From contig NZ_JAKTTI010000012.1 of NCBI RefSeq assembly GCF_022427965.1, positions 29,705 through 93,704 on the forward strand: 64,000 nucleotides of DNA, given 5' to 3'. Positions 26,746 through 34,829 of this stretch are shown here, piece by piece. Below the pieces are notes generated by a model. That model was not told where the DNA came from. It saw nothing but the letters and a program-made list of their open reading frames with translations, and did no database searches. The stretch comes from Fredinandcohnia quinoae. Lineage in GTDB: Bacteria > Bacillota > Bacilli > Bacillales > Bacillaceae_L. A program made the translations under genes and the position numbers. Positions within the stretch are counted from its first letter, which is position 1; the number at the start of each line of letters is the position of its first letter.

Positions 26746-26792
26746 GAAACTTCAATCAGTGGGGGTTTTATTGCCAGTAAATGCGGGATAAA
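26746..26792. repeat. 47-bp dispersed repeat, copy 1
   Basis: Starts GAAACTTCAATCAGTGGGGG and ends ATGCGGGATAAA. It matches 40209-40255 at all but four positions. Both copies are directly downstream of a coding region. Confidence 0.75.
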
Positions 26793-26818
26793 ATTAAAAA
26801 GTAAAGAACAAATCTTTT

Positions 26819-26848
26819 AGCAAGCGAATTAATTCCGCTTGCTTTTTA
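26819..26848 (+). terminator. Intrinsic terminator after dprA
   Basis: Arms AGCAAGCG (26819-26826) and CGCTTGCT (26836-26843), extended inward by AATT/AATT, followed by TTTTATC. Confidence 0.7.
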
Positions 26849-26884
26849 TCAAAAATAGCTCAGATAGAGCACCCGGCGATAAAT

Positions 26885-27022
26885 AGACGGAAAAATTCCG
26901 CTTATTGTCTTTAAAAATTCGAAAATAGCAGATTTTTCTTTTTATAACAGGAAATTCTCCCCTTATTCCCCCAAAAAAGAGCACAATTCTGAATATAACA
27001 GGAAAATTTCCGCTTATTACCT
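26885..27022. repeat. Three degenerate repeats, spacing about 61 and 51 bp
   Basis: Three stretches of the form ATAACAGGAAAATTTCCGCTTATT occur around 26885, 26944 and 26995, separated by A-rich linkers. The intergenic stretch 26743-27098 holds no credible gene. A minus-strand open frame at 26829-27029 runs through the repeats and has no ribosome binding site. Confidence 0.5.
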
Positions 27023-27098
27023 TTACCAAAAAGAGGCGTTAGTTGAGAAAAGCATAGGTATTGCTACCGATGCTTATTCTTTTACACTGTGTACCCTT

Positions 27099-27713
27099 TT
27101 ATCTTACAACCCCAAGTGCTGTTTGCAAGTATAGTCTTAAGGCCTGAATTTGTCCTTTCAGATCTGCTTTTTCATCAGATAATAGTAAAAGTTGGACATG
27201 CATTGCATCGGTACTATTGATTAGGAACATCGCAATACTCGGTAAAGATTGAACAGGTGAAAATTCACCATTTCGAACACCAATCTCAAACAGATTTACA
27301 AATTTCGATACCCATCTTTCATACCGATTACTCATATACTGTGCTCTGCCCGCTTCATGTCTTCCAATTACAAAATACTCTAGATTGACAGGGCTTAAGC
27401 TGTTTTCCGGATTTTTTAGTGATTGTTCCTCATCTTTAAGAAATGCTTCTACCGCTTCCCAAATAGATGAGTAATCACCCTCTAATTTATCAAAGTATTC
27501 ATTAAATTCCTCATCATTTATATGAAGAAGAGCTTGATAGATTTCATCAGTATTAGAGAAATAATGGTATAATCCTCCTCTACTTAACCCGGTAGCATTG
27601 ACTATATCAGTCATCGTTGTTCCACCAAATCCTTTGTTAATAAATACCTTCTCGGCATTCTTCAAAATTTCATGGCGGCGTTTTTCTTTGTAACTGTCAC
27701 TTACCTTAGGCAA
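27099..27713 (-). CDS. TetR/AcrR family transcriptional regulator
   Basis: 204 residues. The N-terminal TetR helix-turn-helix is clear: RRHEILKNAEKVFINKGF (about 12-29), then TTMTDIVNATGLSRGGLYHYF (about 32-52, the family signature). The C-terminal ligand-binding helices are unassigned. It lies 9 bases downstream of the ASCH-domain gene on the same strand and 1 kb from the lnr-like ABC genes. A role in controlling that exporter, like YfiR beside yfiLMN in B. subtilis, is possible but not shown. Confidence 0.85.
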   Translation of the reverse strand: MPKVSDSYKEKRRHEILKNAEKVFINKGFGGTTMTDIVNATGLSRGGLYHYFSNTDEIYQALLHINDEEFNEYFDKLEGDYSSIWEAVEAFLKDEEQSLKNPENSLSPVNLEYFVIGRHEAGRAQYMSNRYERWVSKFVNLFEIGVRNGEFSPVQSLPSIAMFLINSTDAMHVQLLLLSDEKADLKGQIQALRLYLQTALGVVR

Positions 27714-27722
27714 AAGAGATCC

Positions 27723-28454
27723 CTACCCTCTGTTCGGTACTTCATACGACATATTCCATTCCAATATTATCGTTTCAGCACCTAATACTTCTTTAGCATA
27801 TGCTTCCGCTTTTAATACAAGGTCTTTTTCCGTGCTAAGCAATTCAATATATTTCGGATTGATTTTATAAAATATATAGGTCACACCATCTTCTTGTCTA
27901 AATCTCACAAATGCAATAAATGTATTATCCATAAATACCGAACAATATTTTTCATTATGATCTTCAGTCACTCGTTTTAAATGGATGTTCAGCCAATTAT
28001 GAATCTGGATAAACTCTGCTTCAACCATTGGGACAATATGATAGTCAACCTTACAATCAGTTAAATCCTTCACTAATTTAAAATGCTCTACAATAATGAT
28101 TGTTTTATCATTAAAATCATAACCTTCACGTTCTAATGGTTCCTTCCAGCAAAAAATATGATCATCAATATATTGAGCTAATGTTGAATTTTCTCCTTTG
28201 GCAATTCTCTCGCCAATCTCGCCCTTAATCTGCCCAAACTCGATTTCATAAATATCTGTAAGAATAATTATCCCCTTATTTTCACCTTTTTTTGTATATA
28301 ATGCGAGTTCATCGCCAATTTCACCTTTTTCTTCAGTTGGTAATTTATCGTACCAGACCTTAGGTGTACATGTCACCGTTTTTAAACCTCTTAATACTTC
28401 TTCAAGTAGCCGTTCATCATGTTCATCACGACCCCAAAAGTCTATTTTTTTCAC
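27723..28454 (-). CDS. ASCH-domain protein
   Basis: About 243 residues from the GTG at 28454, which has AAGGTGGAG upstream; the longer ATG reading at 28508 starts inside the leader. The first ~130 residues look like an ASCH (PUA-like) domain: FWGRDEHDERLLEEVLRG, then KTVTCTPKVWYDKLP, GDELALYTKKG, ILTDIYEIEFGQI and DHIFCWKEPL. The remaining ~100 residues have no recognisable domain. ASCH proteins bind or process modified nucleosides or RNA in the few studied cases. It appears cotranscribed with the TetR gene. Confidence 0.72.
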   Translation of the reverse strand: MKKIDFWGRDEHDERLLEEVLRGLKTVTCTPKVWYDKLPTEEKGEIGDELALYTKKGENKGIIILTDIYEIEFGQIKGEIGERIAKGENSTLAQYIDDHIFCWKEPLEREGYDFNDKTIIIVEHFKLVKDLTDCKVDYHIVPMVEAEFIQIHNWLNIHLKRVTEDHNEKYCSVFMDNTFIAFVRFRQEDGVTYIFYKINPKYIELLSTEKDLVLKAEAYAKEVLGAETIILEWNMSYEVPNRG

Positions 28455-28517
28455 CAGGCTCCACCTTCTTCCTTTTACTAGAATTATATAATTAAAGGAA
28501 AAAGTCAATTAAGAAAC

Positions 28518-28648
28518 GAAAAGCGAAGCGCTTTATTCAGGTCCGACAAACAAATGTTCTGGTGCAAAAAAGTCGCTCTTTGACTTTTCTTGCATCAGGT
28601 TATTTGACCTCGAGGGCCTAAGCGCTTGAGCTAGACATTTATACGCAA
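28518..28648. repeat. Palindromic dispersed repeat, copy A (131 bp)
   Basis: Matches 43905-44036 along its whole length. Outer arms AGCGCTT (about 28523-28532) and AAGCGCT (about 28619-28625) pair, and an inner hairpin forms between GGTGCAAAAAAGTC (about 28561-28574) and GACTTTTCTTGCATC (about 28582-28596). Differences from copy B keep both stems paired. Intergenic, between the ASCH gene and the lnr-like ABC genes; the rest of the 28455-28724 gap shows nothing further. Confidence 0.85.
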
Positions 28649-28724
28649 GGCATTCGGAACAAGCAAAGCTTGCACCTGCGATGATTATTTCCTCCCTCAC
28701 TATTGTAAAGGAGCCCTTTTGCTT

Positions 28725-29885
28725 TTAGGCATTACTACGAACACGGTTTATTCCGATACTTAGGAATACAATAGCAAACGCTAATAGGACTAACACTGGC
28801 ATTGTAATATCCACAATATTACCACCACGTGCTGATATTTCGGTAAAGCCTTTCATCGCCCATGTTTGTGGAACGAAATCTGCAATTTTCTGCATAAAAC
28901 TTGGAACAATTTCGAGTGGCCAGTATACACCACCTAACATACATGTTGATACAATAATAATATTTCCAAGTGCTGATTGTTGCTCAACAGTTTTGGAGTA
29001 GCTAGCGATTAACAAACCTAGACCAATGACACATAGTAAGGTGGCTGACACAAGTAGAAAAATACCGTCTAACCTACCCCAATCTACATCAAACAAGATT
29101 GAGCTTGATATCATTAAGACTGCAAATTGCAACCAACCAATTATAAAAAATGCGAATAAATAGCCTACCATTAATTCAGTCTTTGACGTTGGTGTCGTTA
29201 AAAGCCTAGACCATACACCGTTATTTTTTGCTTCAAGTATCGCGCCAGTCGATATCATGATTACCATCATGACGAACATGACCGTAAACCCCGCTGCTCG
29301 TTCAGACATATTACTCATTCTGCTCTGTTCAAGACTCTTAGTTACAATCACTTTTTCAATCGAAGAATGAGTGGCTTCCACTTCAGAGCTAATTTTCTCA
29401 AACAATTCATCCCCTGCTCCTCCGCTATATTTACTCCATAGTTCAGCACCTTTCGCTTCAATCATTATTTTTGAAAGTCCATTACCGATGATTTCAGATA
29501 CAACCATACTACTTGTAAACTCTGGACCATGCTTGAACATAACGACAGGTTCTTTTTCATTTATAATTTGACTTTCAAAACCTTTTCCAAGCAAAATCAT
29601 CCCCGGTATCGACTTTTCCTCTACTAGTTTTTCTGCTTCTGCCATTGTTTGTTGTTTTAACTTGAAAGTCTCGTTCTCTTTTAATAAATTAACAAATGTT
29701 TGCGACATTTCACTTTGATCCTGATCAACGATCGCTAGCTTTATTTTTGTACTTTCTTCAGAACCAAATAAGCTGCCAAATAATAAGGTAAATAATAACG
29801 GCATCGCAAACATCAACATATACGATTGCGGTTTCTTAAAAATTCGGCTGATTTCAAATAAACAAATTGTCCCTATTTTCTTCAC
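28725..29885 (-). CDS. lnrN: ABC-2 type permease (LnrN-like)
   Basis: 386 residues. An N-terminal membrane segment (about 20-40), a large extracellular domain (about 45-185) and five C-terminal membrane segments make the ABC-2/YhgE-like export topology. The extracellular part and the GVYWPLEIVPSFMQKIADFVPQ signature are typical of this branch. It should heterodimerise with the adjacent permease and be energised by the ATPase at 31115-32038. In B. subtilis the equivalent LnrLMN exporter gives resistance to linearmycin-type polyenes. It is the last gene of the operon. Confidence 0.82.
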   Translation of the reverse strand: MKKIGTICLFEISRIFKKPQSYMLMFAMPLLFTLLFGSLFGSEESTKIKLAIVDQDQSEMSQTFVNLLKENETFKLKQQTMAEAEKLVEEKSIPGMILLGKGFESQIINEKEPVVMFKHGPEFTSSMVVSEIIGNGLSKIMIEAKGAELWSKYSGGAGDELFEKISSEVEATHSSIEKVIVTKSLEQSRMSNMSERAAGFTVMFVMMVIMISTGAILEAKNNGVWSRLLTTPTSKTELMVGYLFAFFIIGWLQFAVLMISSSILFDVDWGRLDGIFLLVSATLLCVIGLGLLIASYSKTVEQQSALGNIIIVSTCMLGGVYWPLEIVPSFMQKIADFVPQTWAMKGFTEISARGGNIVDITMPVLVLLAFAIVFLSIGINRVRSNA

Positions 29886-31112
29886 TTATTTCGCCCCCAA
29901 TCGCAATGAACCTAGAGTAACTGAAAGAATTCCGATAGCCATCATGACAATAATTGGCACAATTAATGAATCCCAGCCTGCTCCACCCATCACATCTAGA
30001 AAACTTGTTAATGCCCATTTATTTGGGGCAATGTTTGCAATCTTATTGAGGATATTAGGGAAAACTGCTAGAGGAAGCATCGAACCTCCTAGTAATGCAA
30101 GCATTTGAACCGAAATTCCTCCCGCTACATCCGCTGTCTTTTCTTCTTTTATAAATGCTGCAAAAAGCATTGATAGCCCCGATACTGCAATCCCATACGT
30201 TATACCGATCGCGATAATCTGTAGATAATTATCCCCCCAATAAACTCCAAAACCAAAATGAGTTACAACGATAAATATCATTAATTGGATCATCGCAAAA
30301 TAAAATACGCCTAAAAACTTTCCGAACAATATTGTTTGCCGGCTTGTTGGTGTACTCATTAGCCGTGACAAGGTTTCCGTTGTTCGCTCATTAATAATTG
30401 ATTTCGCCCCAGTCATCATATTGAATAACAAGAACATTGCAGCCATTGCTGCAGCATAATATTGAATACTTGATACTGATTTCTCACCTAGTGGTTCTTC
30501 TTTAATTATAGACCCCAGCTCTTGATTTGCTTTCTTTTGTAGTTCTCCCACTATTAAAGCTCCCAGCTCATCCATTTTCATACTTCCGGATGTGACAGGC
30601 TGTGAATTTACTAAATCTGCCATTAAAGTATTCGTAGAAACAAAGATTGTAGAAGCTCTCTCTTGATATGAACGAACAATCGATTCAAGAAGTGAACTTT
30701 GTAGTTCTTTTCCAGGGTCGGCAAAAATCTGGATGGACTTACCATCACCTTTGGTCATTTCTTCCCCCCACTTTGCTGGAAAAATTAGTCCTACATCCAT
30801 TTCCTCACTTTGAATCATTTTTTCGATTTCTTTTTGTGAATTTACTTTTTTCACGTTGAACGTATCTTGTAAGTCTTTACCTTCTAATATCTCTTCAACA
30901 AAAGAGGTTGTAATTGAGTCATCATCCTTTTGAAGGATCGCAACATTTGTTTTTGGTAAGCTAGAGTCCGAATTAAAAACTCCTTTTAAAGCAGCACCCA
31001 GTATCGCTGTTAGGAGCAGTGGCATACAAATCATAAGTAAGAATGCTTTACGATCTCTGAACTGAATCGTAAAATCCTTCCATGCAATGATAAAGCTCTT
31101 CATATTCATCAC
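29886..31112 (-). CDS. lnrM: ABC-2 type permease (LnrM-like)
   Basis: 408 residues with the same topology as its neighbour: one N-terminal membrane segment, an extracellular domain of about 160 residues and about five C-terminal segments. ERTTETLSRLMSTPTSRQTI is the coupling-helix-like segment that contacts the ATPase. Its stop is immediately before the next start, and the ATPase gene is 2 bases upstream, so all three are translationally linked. Substrate by analogy: membrane-active linear polyketides; unproven here. Confidence 0.82.
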   Translation of the reverse strand: MMNMKSFIIAWKDFTIQFRDRKAFLLMICMPLLLTAILGAALKGVFNSDSSLPKTNVAILQKDDDSITTSFVEEILEGKDLQDTFNVKKVNSQKEIEKMIQSEEMDVGLIFPAKWGEEMTKGDGKSIQIFADPGKELQSSLLESIVRSYQERASTIFVSTNTLMADLVNSQPVTSGSMKMDELGALIVGELQKKANQELGSIIKEEPLGEKSVSSIQYYAAAMAAMFLLFNMMTGAKSIINERTTETLSRLMSTPTSRQTILFGKFLGVFYFAMIQLMIFIVVTHFGFGVYWGDNYLQIIAIGITYGIAVSGLSMLFAAFIKEEKTADVAGGISVQMLALLGGSMLPLAVFPNILNKIANIAPNKWALTSFLDVMGGAGWDSLIVPIIVMMAIGILSVTLGSLRLGAK

Positions 31113-31114
31113 CC

Positions 31115-32038
31115 CTAGTCCCTTAAAGTTCTTCCAGTTAATTGCAAGAATAAAGACTCAAGATTCGGTTCTTGAATTTGTATATTTAGAATCTTAACTT
31201 TTTCCTGATTTGCAATCGTAATTAAATCAGCTAATGATTGGTCTGAGCCGACAATTTCTATATGGGAGTCTGTAGTAACAATGTCTTCAACTGAATCAAG
31301 TGCTTTAATTCTTTTAACAAATGACTCCTTCTTTTCACTTACTTGGATTCTTTGAATCGTTCCACCAGCAAGTCGATTGCATAATTCCTTTTTAGTACCT
31401 AATGCGATCAATTGTCCATTATCAATAATGCCAATTCGTTCACAAAGGAAATCAACTTCTTCCATATAATGACTTGTGTATATTACAGTCATCCCATTTT
31501 GATTTAACATTTTCACAGTTTCTAAAATATGATTCCTTGATTGAGGGTCAATTCCGACTGTTGGCTCATCCATAATCAAAAGCTCTGGTTCATGCATCAG
31601 GGCTGCACCAATATTGACCCTACGTTTCATCCCACCAGAAAATGTTTCAATTTTATCTTTTCCTCGATCAGTTAGGCCAATGGTTTCAAGTACCTCATCT
31701 GCCTTCTTCTTTGCTTGCCGACCGGTTAAGCCATACATTTTTCCCCAAAACACTAAATTTTCCTTTGCTGAAATAGTTGGGTATAACGCTATTTCTTGAG
31801 GCACAACACCAATTTTCTTTTTACTCTCCATTGGTTGTTTTTGAACAGATACCCCACCTACCACTACACGTCCCGAATCAATTGAAAGAAGACCACTGAT
31901 CATTGAAATTGTAGTTGATTTCCCTGCACCATTGGGTCCAAGTAACCCAAAGGATTCACCTTTTTGAACTGTAAAAGATATATTTTGTACAACTTCACGA
32001 TTTCCAAAGGATTTTTTCAAATTATCTACAACTAACAT
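31115..32038 (-). CDS. lnrL: ABC transporter ATP-binding protein (LnrL-like)
   Basis: 307 residues. Walker A is GPNGAGKST (about 34-42), the signature is FSGGMKRR and Walker B is LLIMDEPTVGIDP, with a C-terminal extension typical of drug-export ATPases. AGGGAGAGTG precedes the ATG. A terminator (32126-32156) separates it from the response regulator gene, so lnrLMN likely has its own promoter in 32039-32125, where a TATACT -10-like box is visible on the minus strand. Confidence 0.88.
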   Translation of the reverse strand: MLVVDNLKKSFGNREVVQNISFTVQKGESFGLLGPNGAGKSTTISMISGLLSIDSGRVVVGGVSVQKQPMESKKKIGVVPQEIALYPTISAKENLVFWGKMYGLTGRQAKKKADEVLETIGLTDRGKDKIETFSGGMKRRVNIGAALMHEPELLIMDEPTVGIDPQSRNHILETVKMLNQNGMTVIYTSHYMEEVDFLCERIGIIDNGQLIALGTKKELCNRLAGGTIQRIQVSEKKESFVKRIKALDSVEDIVTTDSHIEIVGSDQSLADLITIANQEKVKILNIQIQEPNLESLFLQLTGRTLRD

Positions 32039-32125
32039 TTTTCACACTCTCCCTGATCACTTAATAGCTTAAGTATAATCGGTATGGAAAAAGGAACCAT
32101 CTCTCTCAAGGTAGATTTTCAGTAT

Positions 32126-32156
32126 AAAAAAAAGACGACTAGTAATCGTCGTCTTT
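32126..32156 (-). terminator. Intrinsic terminator after the response regulator gene
   Basis: Arms AAGACGAC (32132-32139) and GTCGTCTT (32148-32155) form an 8-bp stem followed by T residues on the minus strand. Confidence 0.8.
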
Positions 32157-32175
32157 TAATCTCATATGCCAAAAG

Positions 32176-32856
32176 TCATGTGTCATATGTTGATATTCCA
32201 TATCTCACCGCAAATATAGCGGTTTGGGTTCGATCTCTAAGGTTTAATTTACTGATAATATTCGAAACATGATTTTTAACGGTTCCTTCTGTTATGTATA
32301 GCTTTTCTGCAATTTCCTTATTACTTAGCCCATACCCCAGCTGTTCTAACACTTCACATTCACGATCCGTTAACTCTGTTAGAATCCTTTCAATTTCTAC
32401 TGGAATACGCTCATCTACATCCTGTTCTAACTTTTGTACTTTTCTCATTTCCTTAATAACCTGAGATGTTAAGTCCTGGGGTAAAACAACTCCTCCGGAT
32501 TGAACTGTTAAGATAGCTTTTACAATTGTATCTGTAGGCATATCCTTTAATAAATAACCACTTGCACCTTCTTCAAGTGCTTCGAAAATTAATTCACTAT
32601 CTTTAAAGGTTGTTAGCATTAATACTTTCGTCTGGGAAAGATATTCCCTAATAAGCTTTGTACCCTCAACACCATTCGCAATTGGCATGCGGATGTCCAT
32701 TAAAACAAGATCTGGTTGTAGTTCTTTTGCCTTTTCAAATGCTTCATTCCCATTAGACGCTGTACCCACTACTTCCAATTCAGGTCGAAGATTTAATATA
32801 TTCGCCAACCCATCCCTCATCAATTCTTGATCATCAACGACCATTATCTTGATCAT
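32176..32856 (-). CDS. lnrK: NarL/LuxR-family response regulator (LnrK-like)
   Basis: 226 residues from ATG 32856, chosen because GGAGGTG lies 5 bases upstream and its ATGA overlaps the kinase stop. The receiver domain has the phospho-acceptor D54 in VLMDIRMP and the K in LKDMPTD. The C-terminal LuxR HTH has LTDREcEVLEQLGYG-type and SNKEIAEKLYITEGTVKNHV features. In B. subtilis LnrK activates lnrLMN when its kinase detects a polyene. It is translationally coupled to the kinase gene. Confidence 0.9.
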   Translation of the reverse strand: MIKIMVVDDQELMRDGLANILNLRPELEVVGTASNGNEAFEKAKELQPDLVLMDIRMPIANGVEGTKLIREYLSQTKVLMLTTFKDSELIFEALEEGASGYLLKDMPTDTIVKAILTVQSGGVVLPQDLTSQVIKEMRKVQKLEQDVDERIPVEIERILTELTDRECEVLEQLGYGLSNKEIAEKLYITEGTVKNHVSNIISKLNLRDRTQTAIFAVRYGISTYDT

Positions 32857-34019
32857 GTTACACCTCCAGAAGTCCACTTCAATTGCTTATTTGGAAATTC
32901 AGCAATAATCGAAAAACCAGCATCTTTTTCACTTTTATATTGAAGTGTACCACCATGCTCGAGTACACGTTCTCTCATATTAACAAGGCCAAAGCCTGGG
33001 ATAATATTTTCTGTACCTTCACCATTATCTCTCACTTCTACGACAATCGATTCGGGTGTACTTACCATCAAAACATGACATGATGTGGCCGAACCATGGC
33101 GTTTGGCATTTGTTAATGACTCTTGGACAATTCTTGTAATCGTTGGCTGAATGGATGTAGGTATTTTTGCGAAATCTCCCTTAATATGTAATGAGGTCTC
33201 AAGTTTTGTCATCGTCGAAAATTCTTTTAACATTTTCTTCAATGTATGTTCAAATGTCATTTTATCACAATCTTCATCATGGATTGTTCGAACGGATAAG
33301 CGAACCTCTTGGAGGGCATCTCTTGCCAATTGATCGCATTTTTCTAGAGCTGAAGAACTTTTCCCTGTATCGATTAGCATCATTTCCTGTGCAAGCTGCA
33401 TTTGGATGAGTAATGCCGTCATTTTATGTCCAACCGTATCATGAATTTCACGAGCAATTCGATTGCGTTCACGAATGACTGTTAATTCTTCCACTTTTTT
33501 AGCATAATCATGAAGTTGATCATGTGCTTCCTTTAATGCGTCATGTGATGCTGTTAATTGATTATATTGATTATCAATCGTCTCCTTCGATAGCATTAGT
33601 TTTCGAAGGAGGCTCCCTACTATGGAACAAAAAATCACAAATGCAAAACTAACAATATTACTCCAATAATGAATGTCACCATTCTCTGCATACCCCACTG
33701 AAACAATCGCAATCCATACAACTATAAATGCGATAATGAAGCCACTTATCGCAATCCGATTACTTGTTGCAATAAAAAGAGTGGTTGCAACAATTCCATA
33801 ATAAATCAAATACAAATTATCGCTCCCCCCATAATAGAAACCTATAATAGAGCAAACTACAAAATCAACACAAAGTAGTTGGAGCGTATTTCGAAAACCA
33901 AAATTCGTAAAGATAAGGAAATGGTTTATGACCAAAAGAAGTAGAAGAATTAAAATAAGGATTTTCTTCCACATTACGTCTGCATCCAAAAAATAGATAA
34001 AACTTAATAAAATATACAT
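32853..34019 (-). CDS. lnrJ: Sensor histidine kinase, HisKA_3 type (LnrJ-like)
   Basis: 388 residues as read from ATG 34019. Five to six N-terminal membrane segments (to about 140) are followed by a coiled linker. The HisKA_3 site H193 lies in REIHDTVGHKM, and an HATPase domain has EVRDNGEGTENI and FGLVNMRERV. ATG 34019 has no ribosome binding site. In frame upstream, AGGAGGG (34080-34074) is followed 6 bases later by an ATT codon (34067), and the added residues read naturally, so the true start may be a rare AUU. The C-terminus overlaps the response regulator. Confidence 0.88.
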   Translation of the reverse strand: MYILLSFIYFLDADVMWKKILILILLLLLVINHFLIFTNFGFRNTLQLLCVDFVVCSIIGFYYGGSDNLYLIYYGIVATTLFIATSNRIAISGFIIAFIVVWIAIVSVGYAENGDIHYWSNIVSFAFVIFCSIVGSLLRKLMLSKETIDNQYNQLTASHDALKEAHDQLHDYAKKVEELTVIRERNRIAREIHDTVGHKMTALLIQMQLAQEMMLIDTGKSSSALEKCDQLARDALQEVRLSVRTIHDEDCDKMTFEHTLKKMLKEFSTMTKLETSLHIKGDFAKIPTSIQPTITRIVQESLTNAKRHGSATSCHVLMVSTPESIVVEVRDNGEGTENIIPGFGLVNMRERVLEHGGTLQYKSEKDAGFSIIAEFPNKQLKWTSGGVT

Positions 34020-34208
34020 TGTAACTCTTAAAAAAGTGAATGGGTTTAAAGGTTTTCTGCTAATAATAGGAATCCCTCCTAAATGATACTAATAGAGGTT
34101 CAACAAAAGTGATTGATTTCCTCCTTTTTGAATTGAATAATTACATAAAATAATACGATTGATTAATACTAATTGGGAAGAATCTAGTATGGGAGTTGAC
34201 TGATTAAA

Positions 34209-34355
34209 ATGGGTAGAACAAAACCCGCAAATGCAAATGCAATGAGAAATAATAATGCAAAGATGGGCAACCGTGTAAGTGAGGAGCTTGTTGAATTCGC
34301 TGCTTATACTGATGTCAAAGCTGAAAAACAAAATGTAATGAAAAAGAAAAAGTAA
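34209..34355 (+). CDS. Small basic protein, unrecognised
   Basis: A 48-residue peptide beginning MGRTKPANANAMRNNNAKMG and ending in a Lys-rich tail, between the kinase gene and the mifM-like gene. It is soluble, Asn/Ala/Lys-rich and has no hydrophobic segment, a composition seen in small spore-associated proteins. GGGAG lies 12 bases upstream of the ATG, a little far. A good intrinsic terminator follows 8 bases after the stop, which supports a real transcription unit. I do not recognise the family. Confidence 0.55.
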   Translation: MGRTKPANANAMRNNNAKMGNRVSEELVEFAAYTDVKAEKQNVMKKKK

Positions 34356-34362
34356 TGAATTA

Positions 34363-34398
34363 GGTCAAGGTCGACATTTGTCAGCCTTGACCCTTTTT
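34363..34398 (+). terminator. Intrinsic terminator after the small basic protein
   Basis: Arms GGTCAAGG (34363-34370) and CCTTGACC (34385-34392), followed by CTTTTTG. Confidence 0.8.
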
Positions 34399-34508
34399 GA
34401 ATGATAAATTATTCCATAGTGTCTGCTACCACCAGTGACTTCCATTGATTATCAAGGGATTTTCCGCTATACTCATAGTAGGTTTTTCTAATTGAGGTGA
34501 TTGTGTAC

Positions 34509-34802
34509 ATGGTTGAAATCATGATGGATTTCAGCGATTTACCTACTCTATATCCAATTTATGTGAGCCTACTTCTTGGGTTAAGCTTTAAGTTGATATG
34601 GAGTTGGGTGAAGAAATATTCTTATGAACACTCTCTTTCTAGAACATCTAGATATGATGGCATGAATATTTCCACATTTGAAGTAAAAAATCAACATATA
34701 CAGGTATCATCGATACAAGCATGGCTATCAAAAATTATTAGACGTAAAGATTGTCCAAGTGATGATGGTTCAGATCATCACCTTCCTCGATTAAGTATGT
34801 AG
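34509..34802 (+). CDS. mifM: MifM-like ribosome-arrest regulatory peptide
   Basis: 97 residues from ATG 34509, with GAGGTG 9 bases upstream (a GTG at 34497 overlaps it). One N-terminal membrane segment (LYPIYVSLLLGLSFKLIWSW, then KKYS) predicts an N-out/C-in protein. The C-terminal part has IQAWLSKIIRRKD followed by an acidic SDDGSD cluster. This resembles the W-containing, then acidic, arrest segment of B. subtilis MifM as I remember it. It sits directly upstream of yidC2, and a hairpin formed by its last codons masks the yidC2 ribosome binding site. Expected role: when membrane insertion is poor, translation stays arrested, the hairpin opens and YidC2 is made. Confidence 0.8.
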   Translation: MVEIMMDFSDLPTLYPIYVSLLLGLSFKLIWSWVKKYSYEHSLSRTSRYDGMNISTFEVKNQHIQVSSIQAWLSKIIRRKDCPSDDGSDHHLPRLSM

Positions 34803-34822
34803 ATTTAATATTATCGAGGAGG
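34782..34822 (+). promoter_or_regulatory. Hairpin sequestering the yidC2 ribosome binding site
   Basis: CTTCCTCGAT (34782-34791) pairs with ATCGAGGAGG (34813-34822): 10 bp with one G-T(U) wobble, perfect over the inner 8, loop 21 bases. The 3' arm is the yidC2 Shine-Dalgarno GAGGAGG (34816-34822). The 5' arm is inside the MifM-like coding region (its L-P-R codons), and the MifM stop is in the loop. A ribosome stalled near the acidic cluster would keep the 5' arm unpaired. Confidence 0.82.
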
Positions 34823-34829
34823 AACATAA

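Noticed and set aside
26829..27029. Minus-strand 66-residue open frame after dprA
   Set aside because: It reads through degenerate repeats and a terminator; no ribosome binding site.
34089..34331. Minus-strand 80-residue open frame
   Set aside because: It is antisense to the better supported small gene at 34209-34355 and has no ribosome binding site.
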